Shown in pieces: positions 35,109 to 47,700 of a stretch of 64,000 nt of DNA. Numbering within the stretch: the first letter of the stretch is position 1; each line of letters starts with the position of its first letter. The DNA lies in the NCBI GenBank assembly GCA_025642075.2, contig JAODUO010000530.1:226987-290986 (forward strand), in the 5' to 3' direction. The position numbers and the translations under genes were made by a program. The notes below the pieces were generated by a model, which did no database searches, was not told the origin of the DNA, and saw only the letters and a list, made by a program, of their open reading frames with translations. This DNA is from Ridgeia piscesae. Lineage: Eukaryota; Annelida; Polychaeta; Sabellida; Siboglinidae.

Positions 35109-38100
35109 GGCTGTCTGTATTGATCCACACACTGGGCAGATCAATACACACAGCATCACTCACTAACTCAGGCTACTCACCCAATTCCTCGCACAGGTCT
35201 ATAATTACCCACTGCCAACAAGTCAGCGTGGGTCGCTCTGTAAATCTATATAGATTACAGCTGTATATTTTAGCTTAGTTTTCACCGCATAATCAATGAT
35301 GGGAATTACAGCTGTGTCCTTTCAATGGGACGTGCCAGACAGTAAAGGTCACACGCAGGTTCACTCAATGTCATAGCAAAATGGACAATGCAAACTAAAT
35401 GTTACCAGCCAAACAATAATGAACCACTGGAGCAGGCTTGTTTCCCTGGATAAAAAGTCAGTGTATGTAAGTACAAAAATACATGTGCGTGAATCTTATT
35501 CATCCTAGGCAGTTTGCATTTAAACGCCAAACTTTCAGGGATTAATCCAAGACCCAAGAAAAAACACCAGTGGGCATGACAGACTGTAAGAATTTTTTCG
35601 ATCTGTTATTTGCTAGTGGTTTTTACTAAGATTAGTGTAATATACTTACTTTTTTTAATAGATTTTCATGACATAATGCATATTTTCTACAATTTATTGC
35701 AGGAGAATCGATCAGTTGAGTATATTTTATGTAATCAACACAAATGTGTTTCATGTTACATTGTAACAAACTAAATTTATGAATACTATGGGAAACTGAC
35801 CGCCACCTCTGTGTGTTGTGAACACTCAGGCATGGGCAGTTTTTCTCATAGTAACAATATACAGGTATAAAATTATCAGACATTTACCTTTCTACGTTAT
35901 CTTATACATATGTCATTATCATACAAAAACCACCACAACAGTCTTATCAACCTTTGTGATCAGACAATAAAAGGCGGCCCAGTGTGACACCTTCTTAAAC
36001 ATTTTGTGATAAGTAAGTTAAAGTAACATGTAACATATCGGGCTAACACCAAATGATCATGATAGCATGACCTTTTCAATGTTTGTAAATACTGGCAAGA
36101 AAGTATGCAACTGGTGAACTGGAAATACGTTTCATTTTAACTCACTGCCATATTTTGAATGTATTTGACTGAAATGCATCAAGTCTTGAACTTTTCATCA
36201 CAAAAGTAATAACAGCTAATAAATCGTGCCAACTGTTTAATATTCTAAAATAGCAAACCTACACCGCTATCTGAAAATTAACAAACAGATAGTGCAAGAG
36301 GAATGACATCTTCGTGTAAATACTTCCAAATAAAATAATGATCAAATCTCAACGTAGATGTGCTATCTGCGTCTCTGCAAAGTGCAACAAACTGCAAACT
36401 GAAAGAATATCAAACAGTAACCGTAACAGTCATCATCAAGATGCCAGACATGTTAGAAGTTGTATACATTTCGTCCCACAGCGTTTCTCTAATCTCCATA
36501 CAATTACGTGCCAACACTACACGAACACAATCACAAATCCCTAAGAACTACCGTAGCTCCCTAATCTTGCTGCTGAATTCCCCAACTTCAAACACAGCAC
36601 TCCCACTTCATCAGGACTGAATCCCTGACCACTGACTGGGCCCAGACTGTCTCTCTCTTTCTGACGGTTACGTCTGACCAGTCCACATGGACACTACTCC
36701 CACGACTCCCAGCTGACCTCTGTCTGTCACGACCTCTGACCTCTGTCTGTGTGCTGTGTCACGAAACAGATGGAGAGAAGAGGAGGAGGCTGACAGGGAG
36801 TTATTGAAAGATAGAAATGAATCACTACCAGTACTTCAACAACACTCTATCTGACTTCATATCTGAACACAGAACACGGAACAAGGAACAAGGAAGAATC
36901 ACAGTTGCTCAGAACTGCTACATTACACTGAATGAATTTGCACTTGCAACTTTATTTATATAAGGCAGACTTATTTACACATAGATTCAAAAAAAAAGGG
37001 AAAGAGAACGGCCACATCCCTTTCCAATATGTATGTTCTATAACAAAATATGAAGAAACACTCTTTCGTGTTATATAATTATTAAACATACTGACAAATT
37101 TACAGCAATCTGAAAACACTTGTAAAATGATGCAATACAGATTACAAACAAACTAGCGTTTTGTATTGACATTACTTGATACAGTAGATGGCATAACAAT
37201 ATTATGCAGGTGGAATTAATTTTTTGGCATGCCGACTTCGAGCACATAAATTGTTTGAAAAAATTATGGGGAAAGTTGCCTAGAAAAAGATTGTAACAAA
37301 CGCATTTCAAATGTCATTCCTCCTTTTCCAAGTTCTTGCATTCGTACGTTCTATATCAACAAGACCACCACCCCTAGAGTTATCACTGATAACTGACTGA
37401 CAACATCAGCTGTGTGCATTCATGTTTAATTTTGTTTTAAGAAATCATAAATCTAATGTTACCCTGTGGAGACATGTGCACACAATTACATGCAAGAAAT
37501 CCACAGAATGTTGCAGGTATGCACATCAGCACCTGATCTAATTAAACATGCCACCCCCCTGACCTCAGCAGGTAAAACCATTCATAGAATCAGGCCTCAT
37601 CTGTAGCAGAGCCTGATGAGAGGGTTGCCTACTGAGGATATGCTTGTGGTCTACATGTGGGACAGTGCCCTTCACTGGGGGCCTAGTGGAGTGAGGCATT
37701 ATGGGTCGGCAGTGCCATGAGGACAAGACGGATCCGTCAGGCTGACGGAGCATTGATTTTTAGCCAGCCCACTGTCTACGCTAGGCATTGCTAGTGCAAC
37801 AGGCTCTTGAATAATTAAAATACTGATTTGTAATCTACGTGCACACACATACAGGCAGTGAAACACAGCCATTCACGAATTGATATACCACTCTGCTTAT
37901 TCACTGCTCAGATCAACAGGTAAAACTGCATTGAAATTATTGCAATTTCTGTGGTGGATACTGCAAAATCAGGATTTAGAAATGGTTAATTTATCATAGC
38001 AACTGGTCTCTGAGTTTTGTGGAAATGAAGTTGGGTCAGGTGGAAATGTAGCGGTTTTACAGTTGTATGAAAGAAAGGTACGTCAGGGTTATCTGTGTAG

Positions 38101-38574
38101 TGTTCTATGAAGTATCCAAGTAGCCGTCACTTGTCGTTAGGATGTGGAATAAGAATTTTAAGTATGACTGACACTGACCATACAAATTAATACCAGGAAG
38201 TACACAATCTGGACTGGCACTGATGGCAGTACTTCAAACACTTATCCATTCATTAAGGCTGTCATGCATGTCCCAGTCGTGACTTCACATACAACTGACA
38301 CAGACGCAGGGCAACTGATCGACCGTACACATTTCTGGTCATGTAAAACAGACCAAATTAATTATCAGGATTCAGGTGCCTCACTGAATGCTCATGGTAC
38401 GTGACACATGCATATGCTGATAAACCGTCTCACACACACGTACATGTATACAAATGGAGCATTTTATATCACCCACAATATCCATTAATATCTGCTTCGC
38501 TGCCCTTTCTATGAGACCCACGTTACTGCCACACCAGCCTTCCTGTCCTCACCATTAGTGACCATAAAAGCTTG
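35109..38574. other. single-copy DNA, no gene seen
   Basis: A 33-bp stem-loop (TGTATTGATC / GATCAATACA, 35116-35148) marks the right edge of the 29-bp array. The rest is AT-rich with a few overlapping frames below 90 codons and no supported gene. Confidence 0.45.
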
Positions 38575-38576
38575 AC

Positions 38577-38618
<42 letters not shown>
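38575..38618. repeat. (GA)n microsatellite
   Basis: About 20 GA units. It keeps the minus frame at 38509-38892 open artificially (LSLSLS run). Confidence 0.97.
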
Positions 38619-38620
<2 letters not shown>

Positions 38621-38787
38621 TGCGTGTGAATTGTTGCCAATGTCAATGTATTCTGATTACAAGCGGAGGTCCCGCAATGAGTGAGGTGATGACAGATGCC
38701 CGGGAACTGCCCGGAATCGCCCACGGCTGCGCCACAAGAGCATTCAACACACGCCCCTAGCAGGGCTACCTCCCAATATCCCCCTAC

Positions 38788-38850
38788 CTTGCGTTCCTTC
38801 CTCTTAGGACGATCCTCGTCTGCATCGGGTTTGCCGTCATGGGCATCCAT
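38788..38850 (-). CDS. candidate first coding exon, 21 codons
   Basis: The minus-strand ATG has A at -3 and G at +4 (TAAGGATGG, a strong start context). It reads MDAHDGKP, then an acidic DADED patch, then a basic PKRKERK end, and reaches the donor AAG/GTAGGGGG in phase 0. The basic tail could act as a nuclear localisation signal, which is inference. The surrounding 38680-39065 is CpG-rich, as expected for a promoter. The frame continues open past the donor into a GA microsatellite, which looks like intron. Not recognised; possibly an alternative first exon with 53619-53684 and 7147-7170. Confidence 0.4.
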
Positions 38851-39065
38851 CCTTACTGCTGTAGCGTGGATGAGTGTCCGTCTGGCCGACACTCTCTCTC
38901 ATGTATTATCCCCCGATCAATACGAACCAGCTCACCGCTACAAAGGCCCAATCAGGCGCGCTGCATATTACGCGCGCCCGGCACATTTGCATAATGGCGC
39001 AGATGTGGCTTTTATTCCCCGGGAACGGATAATGGGGAGCTATTCTGCAATTAGTATTCAGTAGC
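38851..39065 (-). promoter_or_regulatory. CpG-rich promoter-like region
   Basis: Contains clustered CGCG sites and an octamer ATTTGCAT (38985-38992, POU-factor type) upstream of the minus-strand ATG at 38850. No TATA box seen. Promoter function is inferred from position and composition. Confidence 0.35.
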
Positions 39066-39237
39066 GGTGTCGGGCATCATGTTTTGTTTCTGCTCATGTG
39101 AGGGAGACAGAAAATTGTAGTAATTAAGTGGCAGCGTGTGTGTGTATTCTTGACGATGGTATCCCTTGTAATTACACTTCCGTCTCCACCGTCTGCCTTA
39201 ATGGACTAATGAACTTTACAATGTGGTACTGAGAAGC

Positions 39238-41198
39238 AAAACATATCATAAAGACTCCAAAACATATCAGAAAGACTCCAAAACATATCATAAAGACTCC
39301 AAAACACATCAGAAAGACTCCAAAACACATCATAAAGACTCCAAAACATATCAGAAAGACTCCAAAACATATCATAAAGACTCCAAAACACATCAGAAAG
39401 ACTCCAAAACACATCAGAGACTCCAAAACATATCAGAAAGACTCCAAAACATATCAGAAAGACTCCAAAACATATCATAAAGACTCCAAAACACATCAGA
39501 AAGACTCCAAAACACATCAGAAAGACTCCAAAACATATCAGAAAGACTCCAAAACATATCATAAAGACTCCAAAACACATCAGAAAGACTCCAAAACATA
39601 TCAGAAAGACTCCAAAACATATCAGAAAGACTCCAAAACATATCAGAAAGACTCCAAAACACATCAGAAAGACTCCAAAACATATCAGAAAGACTCCAAA
39701 ACATATCAGAAAGACTCCAAAACATATCAGAAAGACTCCAAAACATATCATAAAGACTCCAAAACATATCAGAAAGACTCCAAAACATATCAGAAAGACT
39801 CCAAAACATATCAGAAAGACTCCAAAACACATCAGAAAGACTCCAAAACATATCAGAAAGACTCCAAAACATATCAGAAAGACTCCAAAAACATCAAACA
39901 GAAAGACTCCAAAACACATCAGAAAGACTCCAAAACATATCAGAAAGACTCCAAAACATATCAGAAAGACTCCAAAACACATCAGAAAGACTCCAAAACA
40001 CATCAGAAAGACTCCAAAACACATCAGAAAGACTCCAAAACATATCAGAAAGACTCCAAAACATATCAGAAAGACTCCAAAACATATCAGAAAGACTCCA
40101 AAACATATCAGAAAGACTCCAAAACATATCAGAAAGACTCCAAAACATATCAGAAAGACTCCAAAACATATCAGAAAGACTCCAAAACATATCAGAAAGA
40201 CTCCAAAACATATCAGAAAGACTCCAAAACATATCATAAAGACTCCAAAACATATCAGAAAGACTCCAAAACATATCAGAAAGACTCCAAAACATATCAA
40301 AAGACTCCCAAAAAATATCAGAAAGACTCCAAAACATATCAGAAAGACTCCAAAACATATCAGAAAGACTCCAAAACATATCATAAAGACTCCAAAACAT
40401 ATCAGAAAGACTCCAAAACATATCAGAAAGACTCCAAAACATATCAGAAAGACTCCAAAACACATCAGAAAGACTCCAAAACATATCAGAAAGACTCCAA
40501 AACATATCAGAAAGACTCCAAAACATATCAGAAAGACTCCAAAACACATCAGAAAGACTCCAAAACATATCAGAAAGACTCCAAAACATATCAGAAAGAC
40601 TCCAAAACATATCATAAAGACTCCAAAACATATCATAAAGACTCCAAAACACATCAGAAAGACTCCAAAACATATCAGAAAGACTCCAAAACATATCAGA
40701 AAGACTCCAAAACATATCAGAAAGACTCCAAAACACATCAGAAAGACTCCAAAACACATCAGAAAGACTCCAAAACACATCAGAAAGACTCCAAAACATA
40801 TCAGAAAGACTCCAAAACATATCAGAAAGACTCCAAAACAATCAGAAAGACTCCAAAACACATCAGAAAGACTCCAAAACATATCAGAAAGACTCCAAAA
40901 CATATCAGAAAGACTCCAAAACATATCAGAAAGACTCCAAAACACATCAGAAAGACTCCAAAACATATCAGAAAGACTCCAAAACATATCAGAAAGACTC
41001 CAAAACATATCAGAAAGACTCCAAAACATATCAGAAAGACTCCAAAACATATCAGAAAGACTCCAAAACATATCATAAAGACTCCAAAACATATCATAAA
41101 GACTCCAAAACATATCAGAAAGACTCCAAAACACTTCAGAAAGACTCCAAAACATATCATAAAGACTCCAAAACATATCATAAAGACTCCAAAACACA
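39238..41198. repeat. 21-bp minisatellite, about 93 copies
   Basis: The unit is CAGAAAGACTCCAAAACATA plus T. Two-state sites (ACATAT/ACACAT, CAGAAAG/CATAAAG) vary along the array. A minus frame of 719 codons reads CFGVFLI or FWSLSDM repeats. It switches frame at indels such as those near 39415, 39893, 40300 and 40842 without meeting a stop, which shows that openness is a property of the unit rather than selection. Confidence 0.97.
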
Positions 41199-42927
41199 AT
41201 GTGAAATACACAAAATGTGAGCAAAGGTAATTTATTTAGGACAAACAGGTTCAAATTATGTCTAACTTTATCAACTTTACCCTTGATAATATTTGTAAAA
41301 GTGAAATCCTGCAATAAGAGATTGATTGTGATGGAATACCAGTTGCCATGTAAAGAGACAGACACAGTCAGGAATCTGTTGTTGAAGTGTCAGAAGACTC
41401 AAGCTGACTGGAACAAGACACTGCTGGTGGTCTCGTGTGGCACAGTTTGAGATGATGGGTGGGATGTAGCTGAGCACTGTGACCCAGCATGTTTGTGAAC
41501 ATCTGTACACACAAGTATATCAAATATGTAACTAGAGTTTTGTTCAATTTTTGTTAGTTTAATTAATTTACACTTGGTGTAAATTTGTGTGCGTAAATTT
41601 TCAAACTGTTACTTACATATTTTTGGCCGACAATGCTGGTAAAGTTATATCAACATCTCACACATAATAGGACTGGCATTAATTCCTTTCATTCAGTTCC
41701 ATTTCACACTCCACTTTATTTTGATTCAAAGTTCTCCAGTTTAGTTCCTTTTTAAAATTCCAATGCCTTATATAATCGTTCAAATCTAATTCTCACCCTA
41801 ATTTCACATAACGACAAGTCAATCAGTTACAATTAATGTGCAAACAAGGAAATATACAGCATCTCACATTTGTCTTTCAATTCCAATTCCAGAATTGGAG
41901 CAGAACTGATCAATTCCAATTATTTTTTGTATTGATCCCAGACCTGATGGTTAATAAATATTACTTTAATGTATGATTTTCCTTACAACTAATCATCTGA
42001 GCTGGATTTAATCAAGATTCACACACAGAAATGCTGCATTTATGCAAATATGTAATGCGAAATGTCTAACCGTGTTATGTAAAATTATCTTTTCAAGATC
42101 TGTGATCAAAATCGATCTAATTGACTGGATCACAGCAGTGATTCACCGTGCTGTGAAGCATGCATACAAAACTACATATCCCATTGTTTGGCAGACTTAA
42201 AAATGAAGATTTATCAACAGCACCAAAAAAGCGATCGGGTCTTATGACTGTTGCTGAGCTGCCAGACGCGAGCAGCAATAAATTTCCGTCTGTTGCAATC
42301 TGGGCCGCTCAGTGACTCATTGGCTTGTTTATTCCATCGCTCTCATTATAATACAAATGTCAACCAGCCTCGGCCTCACTCGTTGCTGGTTAAAAGCGAC
42401 ATCAGTATCAGGTCAAACTCCAGGTAATTTGAGAGCAGACAATTTGAAACCCAGAACAGTGTTTTGTTTTTAATTAAGACGCATTTAAATTGCCAGCACA
42501 ATGACAGCACGAACGGGTTAAAAGTGCAGTCACTCATAATGCATGCTTTAGTTTGGGTTTTCTTTAGAGCAAGTGTGTTACGGCAAACAAACAAAATTCA
42601 AGTTGTCAGCAGCCAAAGAAAAACTGACACCTGAAAATGGCTGAATCTATCCTCAGTTCACCACAGCTTGAATTTACTAGCATTAAAACAAACAACATGA
42701 TGTAGGCTAATTATAATTTGTAGTAACAATAATAATAAGCTAATTTGTAACTTTGTTGACTTCTCCATGTATTTATTCTATTGTGTCCAATTACCAGGTA
42801 GGCGATAACCCAAGTTCGTCATTTCCCTGCAATTTCCTGACCAATATATTTGTGATACTGTATTCGATAACTAAATTAAAAATCTTGCTGGTAAATGACA
42901 TCAGTAGCTATCTCATCTGACAAGCAC
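41199..42927. other. single-copy DNA; possible regulatory stretch
   Basis: No supported gene. At about 42230-42500 the sequence is complex and motif-rich (TGACTCA AP-1 type near 42314, TGTTTATT, TAATTAAG) and might be a conserved noncoding element. Confidence 0.4.
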
Positions 42928-43070
42928 TGTCACACATGTGTCACACACGCGTCACACACACGTCACACACATGTCACACATACGTCACACACATACGTCA
43001 CACACGTCACACACACACACACACACACGTCACACACACACGTCACACACAAGTCACACACATGTCACAC
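42928..43070. repeat. GTCACACACAC-type microsatellite
   Basis: Irregular repeats of GTCACACACAC with variants. The same repeat resumes at 43336-43347 on the other side of the MITE, so one microsatellite has been split by the insertion. Confidence 0.9.
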
Positions 43071-43335
43071 AAGGGCTTTACGCAGAACCAAATTATTGGC
43101 AGTAACACATCTTTTGGTGGACACATGGATGTTAACTGTTCAGCCAATTTACAAACTTTAAATGTGCCTGATGACCTAAAATGGACTACAAACACACATG
43201 TGACACTCACTTTTGAGGCATGACAATACCTATGGAAGCCATTTTTTGGTCCTTAATTTTTCACCCGTCCACCCATATTTCTACCCGTCCACGACGGTTT
43301 GATGATGGGTGGACGGATCTCTGGATAAAGCTGTG
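43071..43335 (+). mobile_element. hAT-like MITE copy, about 265 bp
   Basis: The left end AGGGCTTTACGCAG and right end CTGGATAAAGCTGTG are inverted relatives. The body aligns over its length with 47709-48007 (GTAACACAT, TTTTGGTGGACACATGGATG, GTTAACTGTTCAGCCA, ACCCGTCCACCCATATTTCT). TCACACA flanks both ends, consistent with an 8-bp duplication, though the host microsatellite makes it ambiguous. No transposase is encoded. Confidence 0.8.
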
Positions 43336-43867
43336 TCACACACGTCAACCAGGATTACACTTGCACACACATCATCAGTGAACCCTCATCGCAAGGATGA
43401 TCTTTCAATGGATTGGCAGTGTCATTTGTAGAGTGTTCATAAATAACTTATCAGGCTGGCCAATCTTAGCTTCTCGCAGTCGAATACATATGCCCCAAAT
43501 GTGGTGAGGACGTTTTTTCTTCAATATCTCTAATCATCCTATTCTCGTGCTTTTTCACTAGGCCCTACATTTGCAAATTTGTTGACTTTGAATCACTGCC
43601 CCATTTTGATTGCTGGTTGGACGAAATCTATACATACATCCACTACCACATGGTTACAAGTGGCCAAGTTCACCCAGACATACACGCACCTAGAAACCTA
43701 GCCATCATGTGCACAGTGCACACTGTAGTCTGCAAACATTCCCATGTCTTCATGGGGATAAAATAGTTGTCAGCCCAAAAAAATTATACAAACGTGTATG
43801 TGAATTTGCATACATGGAACCTAGTCAAGACATGTATATAAAATTCTGTCCAGCAATACACAATAAT

Positions 43868-43939
43868 CCATGCATATACAAGGGTGCCACCCCATGCATA
43901 TACAAGGGTGACACCACATGCATATACAAGGGTGACACC
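43868..43939. repeat. 24-bp tandem repeat, 3 copies
   Basis: CATGCATATACAAGGGTGAC plus ACCC units, almost perfect. It directly abuts a diverged MITE copy. Confidence 0.95.
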
Positions 43940-44085
43940 CCATTTTCAAAGCATCATTTACAATTACACGTATGAAATAAGCTTCTTTTTGCTCCTAAAA
44001 AGTTGACCTGTTCATTGCCAGTCCAAAACAAACTTTACCCACCCAAATGAGGGGTGCACAAATCTCTAGATAAAGCCATGTACAT
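43940..44085 (+). mobile_element. diverged hAT-like MITE fragment (right half)
   Basis: ATTTTCAAAGCATCATTTAC, TTCTTTTTGCTCCT, GACCTGTTC, AAATGAGGGGTGCACAAATC and TCTAGATAAAGCCATG follow the order of the MITE's right half, ending in the recognisable terminal inverted repeat. Confidence 0.6.
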
Positions 44086-45011
44086 CCCTCCCTCCTTCCT
44101 TCAACTGACCTGTGGTGGAGTTCACTTGCCAGCCATATTATGGTACTAATGTCCCAAAATGCACACATTATAAATAGGATCTGAACTGTGTTGTACTCTT
44201 TAGTCGACATTTACTGCAGTAATCATTGTCATCATCCACCCAACTAACATTTGGTGGAGGAAATATGTTGTGAATGCAACAACAATTTGCTGCATAAACT
44301 ACCACAAGTTACAGATCACCATGGTAACAGAGTTAGATGTGAAGTCACTGACAGACATGTCAACAGAGAACTCACAGCCGATGAGCTGGAAAAATATTTA
44401 CTTAACCTAAACTGATTTATTATTAAACATCTGTTCGTCAGTTAGTTCATTAACTCTGGCAATAGGACTCATCCATGACATTTAGGCAGTTGTGAGTGTA
44501 GCCTGGCCCAGTTGTAAAATACTGCATTAAAACATACCCAGAATTTATAATTTCCCAAGGAACTCATAAATCATGTTTTACATAATAGAACAAACTGGGC
44601 TCCCTCTAAAAATGGATCTCTTCTTTTGGGGCATTTTCTAAAATATGACTGTACACTGTACAACAAGTAAGTACCCTTTGGCAGACAATTATTAAATACA
44701 TATGCATAAAAGTGTAGTTTTTTATATTAATTTATCATTGTTAACACTTGCATATTCATGAGAGTAGGTTAAACCTCTGCTCAGTGTAGAGTGTAGTATT
44801 CCTTCCATTCATAAAGAAATAACTGATGACAAATTCCCTGGATTCCAATTTTGTAATGTTTATGATAAAATACAAATAATTTACTTAGGTGACATTTTTC
44901 ATGATCCTATATCACTGGACTTTGTGGTATAGTAGGGAATAAAAAGAATTATTTTTATTTAGTACAGGTGAAGGGTTAACATGCCAATAAAAACCATGCC
45001 TAAACTGCTAC
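44086..45011. other. single-copy DNA, no gene seen
   Basis: Contains an X-box-like ATCACCATGGTAAC (44315-44328) of uncertain meaning. No supported ORF. Confidence 0.45.
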
Positions 45012-45063
45012 CACCAGGCACCAGGCACCAGGCACCAGGCACCAGGCACCAGGCACCAGGCAC
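45012..45063. repeat. 7-bp tandem repeat, about 7 copies
   Basis: Perfect ACCAGGC repeats. Confidence 0.97.
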
Positions 45064-45235
45064 CTACTCTCAGTACTCTGTAGTAGCATTTTTCTACAAC
45101 TGGAATACACCGGCACAGACAAGATAAACCATCAGCACTCAGTAGTTGTAGTGTCTGGTTACATTACAACTGCAACTGAGCTGTTCTAACTTACGCCTGG
45201 AATGGAACAGTGAGACTCTACATACAAATGTGTGT

Positions 45236-45968
45236 AACAGCAGTGTGTAGTGAAGCCGTGTGGCAGTGTGTAGTGAGGTCGTGTGGCAGTGTGTAGTGAG
45301 GCTGTGTGGCAGTGTGTAGTGAGGCCGTGTGGCAGTGTGTAGTGAGGCCGTGTGACAGTGTGTAGTGAGGCCGTGTGGCAGTGTGTAGTGAGGCCGTGTG
45401 GCAGTGTGTAGTGAGGCCGTGTGGCAGTGTGTAGTGAGGCCGTGTGGCAGTGTGTAGTGAGGCCGTGTGGCAGTGTGTAGTGAGGCCGTGTGGCAGTGTG
45501 TAGTGAGGCCGTGTGTAGTGAGGCCGTGTGGCAGTGTGTAGTGAGGCCGTGTGGCAGTGTGTAGTGAGGCCGTGTGGCAGTGTGTAGTGAGGCCGTGTGT
45601 AGTGAGGCCGTGTGGCAGTGTGTAGTGAGGCCATGTGGCAGTGTGTAGTGAGGCCGTGTGGCAGTGTGTAGTGTGGCAGTATGTAGTGAGGCCAGGTGGC
45701 AGTGTGTAGTGAGGCCATATGGCAGTGTGTAGTGAGGCTGTGTGGCAGTGTGTAGTGTGGCAGTATGTAGTGAGGCCGGGTGGCAGTGTGTAGTGAGGCC
45801 GGGTGGCAGTGTGTAGTGAGGCCATGTGGCAGTGTGTAGTGAGGCCATGTGGCAGTGTGTAGTGAGGCTGTGTGGTAGTGTGTAGTGAGGCCATGTGGCA
45901 GTATGTAGTGAGGCTGTGTGGCAGTGTGTAGTGAGGCCGTGTGGTAGTGTGTAGTGAGGCCATGTGGC
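45236..45968. repeat. 23-bp minisatellite, about 31 copies
   Basis: Units of GTGTGGCAGTGTGTAGTGAG plus GCC. Several units lack 9 bp, giving GTGTGTAGTGAGGCC junctions near 45510 and 45595. A 23-bp period cycles through all three frames; minus frames of up to 323 codons remain open because the unit has no stop in any minus frame. Confidence 0.97.
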
Positions 45969-46729
45969 AGACACTAATTACAGCTATCAGGTGACTCTGC
46001 TCAGAGTATGGTGTAGTATTCATTCTCACAAGGTTTTCTCTGAACCCGAGGAATGATCTAAGAACTGAGTACATAATGATATGGGACATAGTGAGACAGT
46101 CGTGACTCACCGCTCATGAATCTGTCATCACCAGGGTGAGTTGAAGAATCTCTGACCAAGACAGCATCAAGTATAATTCCATGTACAAGTCCAATTCAAA
46201 CATAATGATAGAAATATTAATCAGGTATCAATTATAACTGGGTTTTATATACAATAACACTAATTGTAGATATAATTAGGATGGGCATTCTAGTTATTTG
46301 ACGTTTCAAGTTTTATTTGTGTTTCAGGTACGGCTGCAGCATGACACAGCTGTGAGACCACATTAAAAGTGACAGAGTAATTACTTGCATTTGGGTTCTG
46401 TGTGAGAAGGCACAAGTTTTGAAGACATAAGGACAAGATTGTTCAGAGGTTCCATAAACCAAGCCAGCTTATATGTGTGACACAAAGTGGGCAGGGACAA
46501 GAAGGTCTTCTTGGCACAAATATATTGGATATGTATGCAATAAGTCTGAAATTTATCAAATGTACTCAATTTGGACTGCCATACTTAATTAAAGTTACTT
46601 TGCACTCAGTGCACAGTATCTAGTCCTGAGGACCTGAGCTCCATTCAAAGCACTATAATCCACTTCATACGTGTTCATTTTGAACACCAACTTGACTTTT
46701 GTATCAAGCATTCAGCCGTGCTGCATGAC
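45969..46729. other. single-copy DNA, no gene seen
   Basis: No supported gene. Confidence 0.45.
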
Positions 46730-46885
46730 AAAGTCAATTACTCATTCACGGTGTCCACCCATGAACTCAGTTTCATGTCCTGAATGAACTGAGGCAACGA
46801 GGTGTGAGCCAAACTGGACAAGAGGTTTGAAACTGTCCTATTAAGTGGGAGTCATACTGTAATCACTAAACCACTGGTACCAGAT
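46730..46885 (-). mobile_element. SINE-like element with tRNA-type boxes, minus orientation
   Basis: Read on the minus strand: an A-box-like TGGTTTAGTGATTAC (near 46876), a B-box-like AGTTTCAAACC about 40 bases later, then CAGTTCATTCAGG...GAACTGAGTTCATGG. That last part resembles the CAGTTCA(C/T)(C/T)(A/C)A(A/G)CT module of the other copies. The box spacing is typical of RNA polymerase III promoters. Confidence 0.5.
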
Positions 46886-47286
46886 CAGGGTGTGTGTACA
46901 GAAATATACTGATGACAATATAGTATTTAACCTGGACAACTGAGATGACCCCTAATGATATTCTCCTAGACATGCACTGAGGACAATTTCCAGCTTGTTG
47001 ACCATAAGTTGTATGAATCTAGATCAAGTGGGACACTTATAAAAGGACAAACAAAATTATGTGTACAGTGGCGAAGCATGTGGCACACAAGAGTCAGTAC
47101 AAGCGTGTCACATGACTCAGGTGTAGTGTCCCGTGTCCAGGCACTTGCGATGTGTGACACTCACTACCTGGTACTTCTCACGACTGTCTCAACTCTCAAG
47201 TCACATAGCGACGTGTTATATCCGAAAACAAACTGCTGTGAGGAGGTTTTAATAACACCTTATTCTAATTTCACTGTTTATTTCAG
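46886..47286. other. single-copy DNA; TATA box upstream of candidate ORF
   Basis: TATAAAAG at 47038-47045 is a textbook TATA box. TACAGTG (A at 47067) could be the initiator. The first ATG downstream (47078) opens a 105-codon frame to 47395 starting MWHTRVSTSV. An alternative reading of its right end as a spliced exon is listed next. Confidence 0.25.
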
Positions 47287-47378
47287 GTGGCCAGGCTTTC
47301 TTTTGCTAAGTCTCCATTTGCTCACCTTTCTCATAAATGATTATTTGTATATAATCGACATAATTTATCAATCAATTG
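47287..47378 (+). CDS. candidate internal exon encoding a hydrophobic helix
   Basis: A good acceptor (a pyrimidine-rich stretch ending TTTATTTCAG) and a strong donor (CAATTG/GTGAGT) bracket 92 nt. One frame is open: WPGFLLLSLHLLTFLIND followed by YLYIIDIIYQSI, long enough for a membrane helix. The same frame is part of the longer 105-codon unspliced ORF ending at 47395. Gene identity is unknown, and AT-rich sequence often encodes hydrophobic residues by chance. Confidence 0.2.
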
Positions 47379-47700
47379 GTGAGTTTTGTTTTTAAAGATT
47401 TCGTAAAACATCTGCAAAATCACTCTGCAACTGCAATGTAGTGTTAACACCTGAAGCGAAACAAGACATCCAAATTGTTATTTAGCAACTATGGAGACAC
47501 GATGTGCTTCTGTTGCTCAGACACACTGCCATGATCTGTCTGACTAGACGCAGCGATGTGATCGCAGACTGAATCTAATCATAGATGCTGCTTTTTGCCA
47601 GACCCACATGCAATGTCATCTGCAAACTGTGCCATCCTAGTCTCATGCTGAAATTGCACAGTGCTGCGAGACTGTTGCTTGGAGTAATCAAAGGTGTAGG

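Noticed and set aside
35116..35148. Stem-loop next to the 29-bp array as a transposon end
   Set aside because: The 10-bp stem has no partner at the other end of the array and no flanking duplication.
38509..38892. 127-codon minus-strand ORF taken as one gene
   Set aside because: Only 38788-38850 ends at a donor. The rest reads through probable intron and a GA microsatellite (LSLSLS).
39206..41365. 719-codon minus-strand ORF (CFGVFLI / FWSLSDM)
   Set aside because: It passes through several single-base indels and changes reading of the unit without a stop. The non-repeat ends have no recognisable domain.
45139..46110. 323-codon minus-strand ORF rich in H, T and L
   Set aside because: The 23-bp unit is open in all minus frames and would give a 23-residue super-repeat. 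No coding support.
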